64,000 nucleotides of DNA from Protopterus annectens (GCF_019279795.1 NC_056726.1:1012602776-1012666775); one strand, 5' to 3'. Numbered from the stretch's first letter, positions 1 to 11,304 are shown. The notes: generated by a model not told the origin, from the letters alone. Program-made: numbers and translations.

Positions 1-254
1 GACTTCACATACTCCAGAATAAACTACCTGTCTATATGAAACAAAGCTCCTCATTAGCACTCTTCAAGAAAAATCTTGATGAGTGGATGGAAAATAGGAA
101 ATACACCCCGGGGATCACTTCTGTGTCTCTGCATGACAGTGGCACAGGAAAATAACTTTCTTGGGTGGCGTAAGCCAGGGAACCTTGTTGGCTAGGCTTA
201 CGTAGGCCCTTGGGCCGATAGCCTAGTACCTACCTATGAACCTATGAACTTATG
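1..254 (+). mobile_element. CR1-clade LINE, 3' end (cut by window start)
   Basis: The first 150 bases encode the conserved C-terminal tail of CR1 ORF2 (NLDEWMENRKYTPGIT), ending in a stop after SGTGK. A short 3' UTR follows with the family signature GGCTAGGCTTACGTAGGCCC and GATAGCCTAGTACC, and then the terminal 8-bp repeat CCTATGAA. The same ending closes the copies near 9.9, 35.2, 44.8 and 57.1 kb, so this is the same family and strand as those. The rest of the element lies left of the window. Confidence 0.93.
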
Positions 255-595
255 GATGGAGTCAACACTTGAAATGCAGCAGTTAGTTTCACTGAAGTTT
301 GTGAATAAAACCCTTAAAGGCAGCAGTGTCTAACAAACCACTGTATATAATCCTTAAAACTTCCAATTAAAGAATCAAATGGCAGAGTGACCAAAAAGGG
401 CACATCAGGCCTGTGCATCATCCGAAGCTTACAGTCATTCTAGTAGTTTACACCAAATTATTTGTGAAAATCTGTGGGGCCATTGAAGATGAAGTAACTT
501 CAAGTTCTCCAACTAGCTTCAGCTGTGTACTTTTCCGTGAAATAACTCTTGGAAAGTGAATGAAATAAGGAGAAGAAAGTTAAATCTTTAAAAAG
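255..595. other. Unassigned AT-rich sequence
   Basis: Between the CR1 3' end and the 35-bp minisatellite. I see no open frame of note and no repeat signature. Confidence 0.5.
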
Positions 596-980
596 GACCA
601 AGCAGCAGCTCCTGCATGCACTAAATCAGGGACCAAGCAGCAGCTCCTGCATGTGCTAAATCAGGGACCAAGCAGCAGCTCCTGCATGTGCTAAATCAGG
701 GACCAAGCAGCAGCTCCTGCATGCACTAAATCAGGGACCAAGCAGCAGCTCCTGCATGCACTAAATCAGGGACCAAGCAGCAGCTCCTGCATGTGCTAAA
801 TCAGGGACCAAGCAGCAGCTCCTGCATGTGCTAAATCAGGGACCAAGCAGCAGCTCCTGCATGTGCTAAATCAGGGACCAAGCAGCAGCTCCTGCATGTG
901 CTAAATCAGGGACCAAGCAGCAGCTCCTGCATGTGCTAAATCAGGGACCAAGCAGCATCTCCTGCATGTGCTAAATCAGG
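596..980. repeat. 35-bp minisatellite, 11 units
   Basis: Eleven consecutive 35-bp units, each starting GACCAAGCAGCAGCTCC and ending CTAAATCAGG, begin at 596, 631, 666 and every 35 bases up to 946. Units differ almost only at one dinucleotide, giving TGCATGCAC (units 1, 4 and 5) or TGCATGTGC (the others). The last unit has one more change (AGCAGCATCT). Such low divergence points to recent expansion or homogenisation. No coding role is evident. Confidence 0.97.
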
Positions 981-1050
981 AGGTTTCAGAGCAAATCCAG
1001 AAAGAGAAGTGAATTCTGCTAAAGAACGCTCAGCAGAACAAAAAAACAAT

Positions 1051-1213
1051 GTAAATATTGGAAGAGCGTTGCACCACAGGTATTAGTATTTCATCTGAAT
1101 ATTCAAAACTTGCTAAACAACCAAAATGGCATTTTGGTTGTTTAGCAAGTTTTGAATACTCCGATGAAATACTAATACTAATACCTGTGATGCAATGCTC
1201 TTCCAATATTTAT
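1051..1213. mobile_element. Palindromic MITE, Tc1/mariner-like by its TA flanks
   Basis: Bases 1053-1128 and 1130-1211 are near-perfect reverse complements around a single G at 1129. The right arm carries one extra ACTAAT unit. Both outer ends read TA-AATATTGG and CCAATATT-TA, as expected for a short foldback element inserted at a TA dinucleotide. There is no coding capacity. Family assignment rests only on the TA flanks and size. Confidence 0.8.
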
Positions 1214-2485
1214 GAGGTTTCAGAGCAGAGGGCAAGACATCAGAGTGAAAAAAGTGAAACTCAAAGGCTGGGGCTGACACTCACGCAGTGATTTCCTTTC
1301 TTTCATTTGGCCGGTTAGGATAATACAGCAATGCAGAGTGTGAAATTAAATTCTGTGTTGGGTCCCAGATGTGTAATTTCTAAAGCAGGAATATATTTTC
1401 TAGAGAGAATTTGTTAGACTCTTTAATCAGTCTTTTATCACAGATTAATGTACAAGGCTGCAGCGTAAGCAGATGACAAATGTAAAATACATTAAGGGAG
1501 TTAAAAATAAACATGTGTCTATTATAATATTATTTACTCAGTTCTGGAAGAAATTAGGTAATTATACCAAACTACTTTTATTAGTAGCACCAAAATCAAG
1601 TCAGGAATGTATGTGAGAATTTATGTTTGATAAATCCACCTAGACAGTCAAGACTCATCTTGAGGGACAAGGTCTGTCATTATGGCATCTTTTTGGCCTG
1701 GAGAGATAAAGCCCTGACTACTGCCCTGATGACCTAGGTTTGAACACCTGCCTGGGTGGGGAAGGAGCCAGCTGGAGGTGGTGGGAGTGAACAACCAATG
1801 CCAGCTTACCTATCAAGATGGGACAGTGGTCCTTCATTTTCCCTCTGAGTAGGGTCTTGACAAGATGATGGTGGCCACTCCTACTGCATTTTTTAAATAT
1901 GACATGTCTTTTTAATTTAGTGGTAAAGTTATATTTTCTCTGTTTGGTTCTTCTGTTGCTTCTGCAAGCACTGGTATTTGTTCCCTCGATTTTTTGGCAT
2001 TTAATGGTGGAGACATTTGAAAAGTTAGGCTACTGTTTTTGGTTGATGATCAGTTTTTAATAGTGTTTATGAGTGATACCCCACAATTCTTCAGGGAGTG
2101 TGAGGAATCATGTTATTTTGGTATGCATATTTTATGAAAATTAGGTATCCAGATTTTTGGCTAAATGTACCTGCTTTTCATGAGTCTTTGCCAACATTTG
2201 TGATGCCTGCAGATTGAGGGTGGTTAGAACTGGTCAATATATAAGTATTTTTTTATAAAAGAATAAAAAAAAAACAGATTTGCAGTTTTGCAGAGATCAC
2301 CACACTTTAATCAGGAGAGACTGTACATTTGATGGTATTAACAGAAATACCAAGTCCCTTATTTTATTTTATTTTTTTTTTTAAACTTTATTTACCAGGT
2401 TATTACCAGAAGCAGATGCCAGGACAGAGGCTATGTTTAATAGTGAGATAACACCCTCAACAAGCCACCTCTTTGGGGGATAATT
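1214..2485. other. Intergenic sequence, one weak SINE-like patch
   Basis: Nothing coding is seen. Around 1683-1760 a B-box-like GGTTTGAACAC follows a TGGCCTGGAGAG stretch, which could be a decayed tRNA-derived SINE, but the match is too weak to call. Around 2360-2380 there is an A/T-rich run resembling a reversed LINE tail. Confidence 0.35.
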
Positions 2486-2794
2486 GCATATCTCCCAACT
2501 GCCCAAACTTTTGTAAAACATTGTTGATCTTGCCTCATAGTTTTGCCTTGTCCCTCATATTTTTTTATTTTCTTGTAAATCACTGAGTATAACAGTCAGT
2601 CTATAATGCTAAATATTATAGTTTCACACTTCTTATTGTTCAAGCAATGTATGTCAATGTATGTCAATGCAAAATGAGTTTTTTCTTTAAGTTTTTTAAG
2701 TGGTTTAATGTCATATTTAAAAATTGTCAGTGATTTTGGGCCTTTGTCTTCAATTTATTTTTGGCTTTGTCAATTATAAGAAGTCGAGAGGTAT
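2486..2794 (+). mobile_element. ~300-bp MITE-like repeat (CATACCTC family)
   Basis: Starts GCATATCTCCCAACTG and ends GTCGAGAGGTAT, so the ends are imperfect inverted repeats. Inside are the family landmarks TGCCTCATAGTTTTG, a segment resembling AAATCACTGAG, and GGGCCTTTGTCT. Related copies of similar length lie at 4684-4984 (reverse), 29187-29489 and 29545-29837. No ORF is present, consistent with a non-autonomous DNA transposon. Confidence 0.65.
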
Positions 2795-4230
2795 AGATTA
2801 TTATAATTATCTGTTACTGACTTCACATTTTGGAGGTTCTGTTACATCACATTAAAACCATGACAAAACACAGAGTCCATTGCTTCTCATATTATTGCCT
2901 GTTCCACTTGAGGCATGGCAGGATTGTTTATTACGGCTCTTAGACTGTATGAATGAAGTCAATGAAAAACATGATAATTCGCCATTCTTCTTACATTCTA
3001 CCAAAGTCCAACAGACGTAAGAATGATAAGGACATCTGTTGGCAAAAACTGATCATGGCCTGGCTGTGGGAAAACACAAATTGCCTTCTTGTTGTTTGCT
3101 CAGTTAAAGTCTGTCTTAAAGGTCAACAGTGTTTTTTTGTGAAATTAGAATATTTAGTCTCTGGATACAGCTTTTGTAAATCAGAGTTGAAACCGTATTT
3201 GATTTTGCAAAATGTCCCTGAATGTGCCTTATATTTTTGATCTGTGCCTCACAAAATGAGTATTTTTACGGCAAAACATTGAGGAGTATAGTCATTAAAG
3301 GTGTGTGTGTGGGGGGGGGGGTGAGGGGGGCTTACCCTCTTATTGCTTGTTTAGTTTAAAGTCTGGCTTTAAGGACTACTTGGCACTTTTGTGAAATAAA
3401 TTGATTTGGAATATTTACTCTCTGGCTACAATATGTGAAAAAAAGTTTAAACTGTCTTCAATTTTGCCTTATATATTTGGTCTGTGCCTCATAAAATGCA
3501 TGGTTTTCTGGGAAATCATTGAGGACTGCAGTCACTAAATAATAACTAACAGACCCCATGTGCAAAAATGGGAAACAGGGTTGAGGATGGATGGATTTGA
3601 ATTTTCAAACATCATATCCTTCAGAAAAAATGCATCATAATACAAAAACAGTGATAAAGCACTTTGTAGTTTTAATTTTTAGTTTTCAATGCAAAATTGT
3701 TATTCTAGTATCTAAGTATAGAACTGCAATATTTAAAATATGTGACTGATTCTGGGCCCTTGTCTCTCATTACTTTTGTCTTTGTCCGAGATACTTGGGC
3801 AAGATATCGAGAAGCATTATTCTTTATGTCAGTTAGATGAGGTGTACCCAACAAAGTGGTCTTTAACTGATGTGTGTCTGTGGGGCAGGGGAGCCTGAAG
3901 ATGAAAGCAACTTACCACCTTGTTTGCTCAATTTTAACAGTTTAGCTTTGCAGAACTACTATGCTTTTGTGGAAATAGATGAGAATATGTGGTCTAATAT
4001 GTGTGTAAAACAGACTTGAAATAAATTATTTATTTTTCTGGAATCAGACATGTGAGATACACGCAGTCAACAATGATGCTGTCATATTGGGTACAGGGGC
4101 TATTTTTGAATGAGAATGGTTGACCATTCATATTCAGGTTAAACAGTTATTAGTTTGGCTTTGCAGGACTAGTGCACATTTGTGTAAAGTAAGTTGCTTT
4201 AGTTTAATGTGGCCATTTTTTATCACAATC
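2795..4230. repeat. Diverged tandem or overlapping repeat units
   Basis: Several degenerate copies of one module recur: CTTCTTGTTTGCTCAGTTAAAG (near 3085), ATTGCTTGTTTAGTTTAAAG (near 3340), CTTGTTTGCTCAATTTTAAC (near 3920) and a weaker one near 4135. Each is followed by a TTTGTG-AAAT-rich block. Bases 3470-3820 also contain the internal landmarks of the ~300-bp CATACCTC repeat (TGCCTCATAAAATG, GGGCCCTTGTCTCTC). The region is probably old MITE copies broken up by duplication. A G-rich tract lies at 3301-3330. Confidence 0.5.
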
Positions 4231-4432
4231 TGACATTTAAGGTATACACAATCAAATGGTTGTAATTAATGGGTATGGACACTGGTGGATTATGACAACA
4301 GTTTTAATGGTCTTAAATCAAGTAGGTAAATGTAAAAGAATATGTGCACTTATGCATGGTCCAACTGTAGAGTGTGTGTGTGAGGGTACGTGGTTTAAAA
4401 ACCACTTAGGGCCCGATGTACACTTAATCTGC

Positions 4433-4434
<2 letters not shown>

Positions 4435-4491
<57 letters not shown>

Positions 4492-4505
4492 TGTGTGTGT
4501 GTGTG
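4435..4505. repeat. (GT)n microsatellite
   Basis: About 70 bases of GT dinucleotide with one GAGT interruption near 4490. It abuts the inverted duplication that begins at 4503. Confidence 0.97.
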
Positions 4506-4600
4506 GCATTGGGCTCCTGTAGAAAGGCTGCTGCTTCAAGCAAAGTAGGGAGATGGGTTGTAGATGACATGTCACTGCAAGCAGCTACAAACCTGTGTGT
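4503..4600 (-). repeat. Inverted duplication, left copy (lacks the SINE)
   Basis: Read on the minus strand, this stretch matches 5505-5562 plus 5807-5850: AGCTGCTTGCAG, CATCTACAACCCATCT, then CTACTTTGCTTGAAGCAGC and CTTTCTACAGG. The left copy has no insertion, while the right copy is split by a SINE, so the pair shows an occupied and an unoccupied version of one site about 1 kb apart. Confidence 0.8.
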
Positions 4601-4683
4601 GTGATAGTGGAGGGTTCTCTGTTCAGGAAATGTTTAACTGATTTTTACCTGCTGGCTGCCAAGATAAAGCCATGGTTTCCCCA

Positions 4684-4984
4684 CATACCTCTCACCCTCT
4701 TAGCACAAGAAATCTGGACAAAGCCAAAAATAATAGGGTGCCAAAATAGGGACGTATTTTAAATATTTCTCTTATAAACTTAGAAATGTGCTAGAATAAA
4801 AGGTGTTGTGTTAGCATGCATTTTCTGAAGGATATGAAGTCTGAAACTCAAATGTCTCTCATTATTTAATGACTTCATTCCTTAATGATTTGTCAGAAAA
4901 CCGCAAAGGTTATGAGAAACAGGCCAAAAAATATGTGGCAAAAATCTAAACATTCTGTGAAAATCTAGACTGTTGAGATGTATG
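4684..4984 (-). mobile_element. ~300-bp MITE-like repeat (CATACCTC family), reverse
   Basis: On the plus strand it starts CATACCTCTCACC and ends GACTGTTGAGATGTATG. On the minus strand it carries the family landmarks GAATGTTTAGATTTTTGCC and GGACAAAG-class motifs seen in the copies at 29.2 and 29.5 kb. Length and imperfect terminal inverted repeats agree with those copies. There is no coding capacity. Confidence 0.7.
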
Positions 4985-5504
4985 TTCCCCATAACCCTGA
5001 ATTGTTTTAAACAGATTATCTGAGAATGAATGAGTTCGGACCCTACTAACCATATCCTTAATCTGCTGCTCCACTGTGCCCTCATTCATAACATCTTGGA
5101 ACTGTCTGGACTCCACCAAATATCCCTGTGGATCCACCATCCTTGTTCTTTGCTTTCTCCATAATAAACTTCAAATTATGACTTCCTTTAGTGACAAAAA
5201 ATAGCCTTTAACCATCTGATTTAATAATTTATTCATTTCACACCAAGATTTCCAACTTATTAAAAGTAACAATTTTAGTAACATGTTTTGGTGGTTAGCT
5301 TTTCCTTGGATTGGAAGTGGTCTTTCATGACTATTCATTTTAGCAGAACTAATTTTCATTGAGTCATATTTTCACAAAATCTATGATCTAGAAATTAGAA
5401 ATCTATTGTACTTTCTATCCATACTAGTGGTAGTACCTTCCTGTTCATCCTGAAAAGATACCTTGTTCCACCATCACAGAAGACCTCTGCTAATTCCAAA
5501 GCAA

Positions 5505-5850
5505 TTCAGACAGATTTGCAGCTGCTTGCAGAGACGTGCCATCTACAACCCATCTATCTACTTGGGGCAGGGCAGTGTTAGCATTGTCACTTCACAGCAG
5601 GAGGTTCTCTGGTTCGATTCTCAGCAGGGGTGCCTTCTTTGGGGAGTCTGCATGTCCTCCCTGCATTTGTGTGGGTTTACTTCATCTGGTCTGGTTTTCT
5701 CCACTTTCCAAAGACATGCATCTGGAGCATTTCTCTTCTGGCCTCTGTTGCAAATGGGCTTTGTCCCAGTCGGACTTCCCTGGTAAACAAATGTTAAAAA
5801 AATAAATACTTTGCTTGAAGCAGCAGCCTTTCTACAGGTGCCCAATGCCA
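5505..5850 (+). repeat. Inverted duplication, right copy (split by SINE)
   Basis: Matches the reverse complement of 4503-4600 but is interrupted at 5563-5806 by a SINE. The junction bases TACT occur on both sides of the insertion (5559-5562 and 5807-5810), a plausible short target duplication. The unoccupied partner reads CCCTACTTTGC at the equivalent point. Confidence 0.78.
5563..5806 (+). mobile_element. tRNA-derived SINE with L2-type 3' tail
   Basis: The head carries an A-box-like GGCAGTGTTAGCATTG and a B box GGTTCGATTCT at 5611-5621. The body has the conserved SINE segments GGAGTCTGCATGTCCTCC and CCAAAGACATGCATCTGG. The 3' part (TTTGTCCCAGTCGGACTTCC, then GGTAAACAAATGTTAAA) is the ending shared with L2 LINE 3' ends elsewhere in this window, and the copy finishes in an A/T-rich tail. 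This is the arrangement expected of a SINE mobilised by an L2-clade LINE. It sits in one arm of an inverted duplication whose other arm lacks it. Confidence 0.85.
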
Positions 5851-5874
5851 CTTACCCTCCTCATCCTCATCCCC

Positions 5875-6950
5875 CATTTTAGATGGGGTTGGGTTGTCAT
5901 ATCAAATGTCACCACCTGTTTCAGTGCAGAGCCAGTGTCAAACCTTCTTCAACAATCATGCTTGCATGTTGCAGATCTTATCTCATGTAATCCATCAAGC
6001 TCTTGGCTGGATATCCTCATCTCATCTTGCCTCCTTCTTGTCTCTCCCCAGTCTGGTGTTTACTGAAACATTTTCTGCTTTCCTTCACATGACACTGATC
6101 CACCATAACGTGCTCTTCTTGACCTTCTCTGCACTTGGGGAAAGTTGTCTTCTGCTCTGATGTCCTTATTTTTTCATCTGTCTCATAGCATGCATTCTAC
6201 AACACATCAGGTAGTTCATCAACACCACCTCAAGCTTCCTCAGTTGCTCTGCCTTCACTGTCCAGGTCTCTGTGTTATACATAAGTACTTGTTACATCAC
6301 TGCTTTGTATACTTTTTAGCATCTTCGGCGTTTTTTGTTACACAGTAACCCTGACGCTTTATGCCAGTTGTGGTTATAGAACCTCTGATTCTAGGCTTAT
6401 CCTCATTCAGATTTCCTTCTCCTCAGCCACACCTTCCAGATACCAGAAGCTATTCCTTTAGTTTCCATTCTAACTCAAATTTCATCTTCTTCTGATTTCC
6501 CCCTATTTGCTGACATGTCCACTGTCTTTTCTGTACTCAGTTTCATCCCACTGGCCATCATTTTACAATGTCCCTATCATTTGCTGAAGTTTCTATTCAA
6601 TGTCCATTTGTAGTGATTGTCTGCATATAGTAGCTCTGTTGATCACCCCCCCCTCCCCATTTGCTGATGTAGTCCATCAGCAGTATGGACAACAGTGGGC
6701 TCAGAGCTAAATCCTGATGCAGACCCACTCCACTGAGAACCCCTCTGTAAGTCTGAACACTGTTTGTACTTGTGTCATTGGATCTTTGTATACAGCCTGC
6801 ACCAATTTTACTTGTTTTTCTGGAACTTTAAACTATCTCTGAACTTCCCAGACCACCGTTCTTGAGACTTTGTCATATGTTTTCTCCAACTCTAGGAATT
6901 CCCAGTGAGATTCTTTCTTTTTATCTGGATTTTTCTGCTGTTATTTCTGT
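5875..6950 (-). pseudogene. RTE-like LINE reverse transcriptase fossil
   Basis: Translating the minus strand in pieces gives, in order, ELEKTYDKVSRTVVWEVQR (palm motif A region), VGLHQDLALSPLL (QG-SPLL motif, with Q kept), LYADN (the YADD catalytic box with its last D replaced), GMKLSTEKTVDM, NTETWTVKAEQLRKLEV and a C-terminal NRWWHLI-type segment. Order and wording fit the RTE/BovB group rather than CR1 or L2. Several stops and frame changes interrupt it. The EN domain and 5' half are absent; an L2 3' tail fragment lies just beyond the 5' edge. Clade call is by eye. Confidence 0.75.
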
Positions 6951-6954
6951 TAAT

Positions 6955-7055
6955 TACTTGTTGGAGCTTTTTCCCCCAAGTCTCCACTGAAAACGGGCTC
7001 CTGTCTCAATCAGACACTACCCAGTAATCAAATGTAAATAAATGAATACATTCTT
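6955..7055 (+). mobile_element. L2-type LINE/SINE 3' end fragment
   Basis: Contains GGAGCTTTTTCCCCC, CTCCACTGAAAACGGGC and CAGTAATCAAATGTAAATAAA, the degenerate L2 3' terminus seen at 5.7, 28.1, 32.9 and 41.3 kb. It lies directly between the RTE fossil and the CR1 copy. Confidence 0.75.
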
Positions 7056-7059
7056 CTCC

Positions 7060-9899
7060 ACTGTCTCACTCACTCACTGCAAACATCTTCGTTTCTACTA
7101 CTGTGCACATTTGTTAGCTCAATGCCTATTGTCTCTGTCAGGCTATAACTCCTACCATACCTTTAGGTCCCAAAACCAGGACCGGAACACAAAAGGAGGG
7201 GATGTATCCATATTCATCAAGAACACCCACACCTCCAGGTTAGTAGCACAGCACGTAGAATCTGAGACCATCCAAGTGCAATTGACAGCAGGTAAATTGA
7301 CTGTTCAATTTATAGCTTGCTACAGATCTCCCACCTTGTCTCAGGACCCTCACGCAGCATTCCTGAGAACATTAGAAAGTATGAAGATTCTACCCAACAC
7401 CATGCTACTGGGTGACTTCAACTATCCAAATATTGACTGGGAAAACTACTCAAGCTCAAACGCCCTAACCCAATGCTTCCTTGAGTTTATAAACTCAAAT
7501 GCCCTTGAACAGCTGGTCACCACTCCCACAAGAGGTGACAACATACTGGACCTGGTCATCACCAACATGGGGAACCTATGTTCTACACCTGAGGTAAACT
7601 CGTCATTGGTAAGATCAGATCACAAACTAATCACACTGGACATCCACATCCCGACCCCCCCCCCAGTCAAGGAAATCAAGGTAAAAAACTTCTCTAAAGC
7701 CAACTTCACACTCCTCAAGACCGAGGTGGGAAGTTTCAAAGATCCCAATCAAATGGAAAATGATGACCCATCGGCAGAATCCTTTACAACTGCATTCTAT
7801 GAACACCTTCAAGAATGCATGGACTGAGCCATCCCAAGTAAAACCAAGACCAACTCCTCAAAAAAGAGGAAGCCAGTCTGGTGGACCCCGGCCATAAATA
7901 AACTTTACAACAGAAGGAGGAAACTCCTGCAAGACAGAACAAAATCCCAAAATAAGAAGGCATCTCTGATTAACATCAGTAAAAAACTGTGCTCCCTCAT
8001 TAAATCATCCAAGGCCAACTTCGAAAGAAAAATAGCCAATGACTCTAAGGATAACCACAAGGCCTTCTTTAACTATGTCAAGAGTCTAGGGGCAAACTCT
8101 CAGATATGCTCCGAGCTAGTGCATAATGGCCATAAATACACTGCACCAACCGACATTGCCAACATCCTGGCTGACAAGTTCAGTGCAAACTTCACCCCCC
8201 TCCACCAAAGGAGCTAGCACCCATCCCAGAAGAATGTGGCGCTCCAGATATCTCAGACACACAAGTAAAGACAGCCCTTGCAAAGGCCAAAAACACAGCA
8301 TCAATGGGACCAGATGCTATCCCAGGTTGTGTCTTACATGAGCTTCAAAATGAATTAACCCCCCATCTCAAATCACTATTCAAACTCAGCCTCTCTACAG
8401 GCTATGTACCCAAAGAATGGCATACAGCAACAGTCATACCACTCCACAAAGGTGGTGCCACAACTGACCCTGGGAACAATTGCCCTATAAGCTTGACTAG
8501 CTTGGTCTGCAAAGCCATGGAATGCATTATCATGGAGCTCATTAACAGGGACATTGGGAACCTCCAGACACTGGACCCCACCCAGTTCGGCTTTGTTAAA
8601 GGCAGATCTTGCCTCCTGAACTTGGTTGACTTCTTCAAAACAGTCACCAATGCCATAGATGAAGAGAAGGTGGTCCACACAGCATATCTGGACCTCACTA
8701 AGGCATTCGACACCATCCCACACTCAGGAATCATAGACAAACTCACCAGCTTAAATATTAACCCCTATGCCATGAGATGGGTTGCCAATTGGCTCTCAGA
8801 CAGAACCCACATGGTAAGAGTGGCAGGTGCCATGTCTGACTCTAAACCAGTCACAAGCGGAGTCCCACAGGGCTCAGTCCTGAGATGCCCTCCTGTTCGG
8901 TATATATTTCTCCAAAGTACAGGCAAAGGTGGAGGGACTGTGGCTAACCAAGTTCGCAGATGACTGTAAATTGGGTGCAATAATTGACTCTCCAGCTGAC
9001 ACAGACATCCTGCAAAAGGGTCTCACAGAGACAAACACCTGGTGTCAAAGTCATGGCCTCAAGCTAAATGCCAAAAAATGCATAGTAATCCCATTTGGGA
9101 AAAACAAAGTACCTACAAACTACCACATAGATGGAAATCCACTAAGTACAGAAGAAGTAACTAGGGACCTGGGTACCCAAGTAGATAGCATGCTCTCCTT
9201 TGATAAACACATAGCCAAAACGGTCAGGAAATCCTTCTATGTGGCACACCTGATCACAAAGGATTTCTCATCCAGATCCAAGGAGGTGATTGTGCCCCTT
9301 TACTCCACACTCATTAGGCCCATAATAGAGTACAATGCCCCATTTGGGATGTACCTCACTAGACACCTGCAACAACTAGAAAGACCACAGAAGTACCTCA
9401 CTAAGAGAATTAAGGGCCTTAAACAATTACCCTATGAAGCATGACTAAAAAAGCTCCAGCTCTTCTCAGTCGCTTACCATCTGCTCAGAGGTGACCTATG
9501 CCTGACCTATAGGGCCATGTCAAACCCTAAACTAATGGACATGCTTCACCTCAAAAAAATGAGATCCCTCAGAACCACTTGTTCTAGTGACTTGAACCTA
9601 TGTACAACAATAAACAGGACATGCTGGAGGGATAGATTCCTGTCCCAGCAACTCCCCTCACTCTGGAATAGAATCCCAATCCATATTCGACAGAGCTCCT
9701 CTCTGGCCCTCTTCAAGAGAAATCTTGATGAGTGGATGGATAATCGTAAGTTCTACCCTGGGATCACTTCAGGAGCCCTGTTGACAGAGGCCCAGGTTAC
9801 TAATCTAATGGGGAGGCGAAAGCCATCACTCTGTGGCTAGGCTTATAAATGCCCATGGACAGATAGCCTAGTACTTACCTATGAACCTATGAATCTATG
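7060..9899 (+). mobile_element. CR1-clade LINE, 5'-truncated, EN + RT + 3' end
   Basis: A 2.8-kb copy lacking ORF1 and the first part of the endonuclease. It runs through EN, the EN-RT linker, RT and the C-terminal domain to the terminal CCTATGAACCTATGAATCTATGA. Compared with the copies at 41.6 and 62 kb it is one of the least decayed here. The 5' boundary is approximate because the first EN residues are poorly matched; it abuts an L2 3' end. Confidence 0.92.
7145..9838 (+). pseudogene. CR1 ORF2 (APE endonuclease + reverse transcriptase), broken
   Basis: EN motifs are LLGDFNYPNIDW, TPTRGDNILDLVITNM and the catalytic SDHKLI. The linker holds KPVWWTPAINKLYNRRRK. RT motifs are MGPDAIPGCVLHEL, EWHTATVIPLHKGG, FGFVKGRSCLLNLVDF, DLTKAFDTIPHS (motif A), SGVPQGSVL (motif B) and KFADDCKL (motif C, catalytic DD kept). 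The C-terminal part has IRPIIEYNAPFGMYLTRHLQ and LDEWMDNRKFYPGIT. Breaks are a TGA in the linker at 7825-7827, frame changes near 8200 and near 8890-8930, and a TGA at 9442. With so few lesions over 2.7 kb the copy is moderately young, but it cannot make one intact protein. Confidence 0.92.
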
Positions 9900-10413
9900 A
9901 CAAAACACGTCACATGGATAACAGATGATTTCAGTTTTAATACAGAATCATCCTAGCATCTTAGACTTTTAATTTAATTTAATTTAATTTTTTATTCGGT
10001 TATTACAGTCATTAGCTGAGTAAATGAACCATAGGCTTTTGGGCTGTATCCTGAACAAACATCCTCACAAAATTGCCTCTCCATTTTTAGTCACAGCCTT
10101 TGAAGACAGCCATTTCCTGTTGTTGTACTTAATAAATTCAAGCAGACCCATGCAATTCTCCCAGCATTGCATTCCTTTGTAGACACCTTTTACTAGGCCA
10201 TTATTATTAGGGCATTCATTAACTCCTTGGAACAGTGGTATTAAACAGTATCATAAAGATATTGCTTTATAGCATTTTAAACCTTTTTTGCTTGTATAAG
10301 AGAGGTCTTCCCTCTCCAGCAAGGATAACTCACAGTAATTATTTCCTTCAGTTTGATTCGGAGATGAAATGTAGAATCTTGTTCTCCTTCAAATATTCCA
10401 TAAACAAGTCTAT
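9900..10413. other. Unassigned sequence with AATTT run
   Basis: A short (AATTT)n tract lies near 9970-9990. Nothing else was recognised. Confidence 0.5.
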
Positions 10414-10668
10414 ATTATAACATCGAAAAGACCAAATGTCGAATGGCCTAAAAGCCAAAAATGCAGTACCTTGAAGTTGCTTTTGTACCTTGAAGTTGCT
10501 CCCCCTCCCCCCACTAATTATATATATACCAACTCCGAGATTGCACTACAGTGAGGAAAGGGAAAATTTTCCGATCTTCACTGTACCTCGATCTCACAAA
10601 AAACACATCGATGAACAGCATTTTCACATTTTAGGCCATTTGATCTTCGGCCTTTTCATTGTTATAAT
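10414..10668. mobile_element. 255-bp TIR element sharing a core with two others
   Basis: The ends ATTATAACATCGAAAAG and (reverse complement of the right end) ATTATAACAATGAAAAGG continue into GGCCTAAAA on both sides, giving imperfect terminal inverted repeats of about 40 bases. The core reads ATATATACCAACTCC, TTGCACTACAGTGAGG, AAGGGAAAATTTTCC. The same core is found with different ends at 33063-33316 and 38249-38840. No ORF. Confidence 0.75.
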
Positions 10669-11304
10669 AGGAACCCTCCATAAACCAGGCAGATTAGACT
10701 AACATTAACTCTGGGGTGAATGGTAAAACAAAGTCAAAGCTGAAAGTCACTGATTTCAATAATAAAAGAAATATATACATTTTCTGAAAGGTCATTAAGG
10801 TCTTTTTACCTGGCAGATATATTTCTAAACTGCCTGCTGCTGGCACTAAGTAAGAAAAGGTTGGATCCTGTCGCAGCACCTACAGGACCAGATGCTCTCT
10901 TGACCTTTTCTGTCACTTTCCACACCACCTCCTTTCCTAAGCTCTTAACCTTTCACACTCATCACAATTTCTCTTACTTTTCAAGCCTTTAGCATGAGAA
11001 ACATAAATAACCATCCTAAATGAACAAACCCAACAACAAACATGGAGCTGTTGGTCTTTACCCTGCATCCTTGAGAGGCTACAACATATTCACTGTCCCT
11101 CTACTCTTAGTGATTTTGAGGAGCATCCTACTCTTGGGGCATTAGCCTCAGTTACAACAGTATGCTAAAGAAATCCCAGTACCCAAGCAGAGCAATTGTA
11201 CCTTTAGCATCTGCCCTGGTTCACTATTAATTTCATAGTTAAACACTCAAAACAGTTATGGTATTCATCGTAGTCACACACTACCACTAACTTCTGGACA
11301 ATTA
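10669..11304. other. Unassigned sequence
   Basis: Mixed-composition DNA with no recognisable ORF, RNA or repeat boundary. Confidence 0.5.

Noticed and set aside
1683-1760. tRNA-derived SINE
   Set aside because: Only a weak B-box-like match, with no convincing A box spacing and no known tail.
4256-4575. Cys-Val or His-Thr repeat proteins on either strand
   Set aside because: They are translations of a GT microsatellite; the same happens at 12.4 and 45.8 kb.
7627-7812. Minus-strand ORFs opposite CR1 coding regions (also near 8.4-8.7, 14.2, 42.4 and 63.2 kb)
   Set aside because: They are antisense shadows of ORF2 codons and have no motifs of their own.
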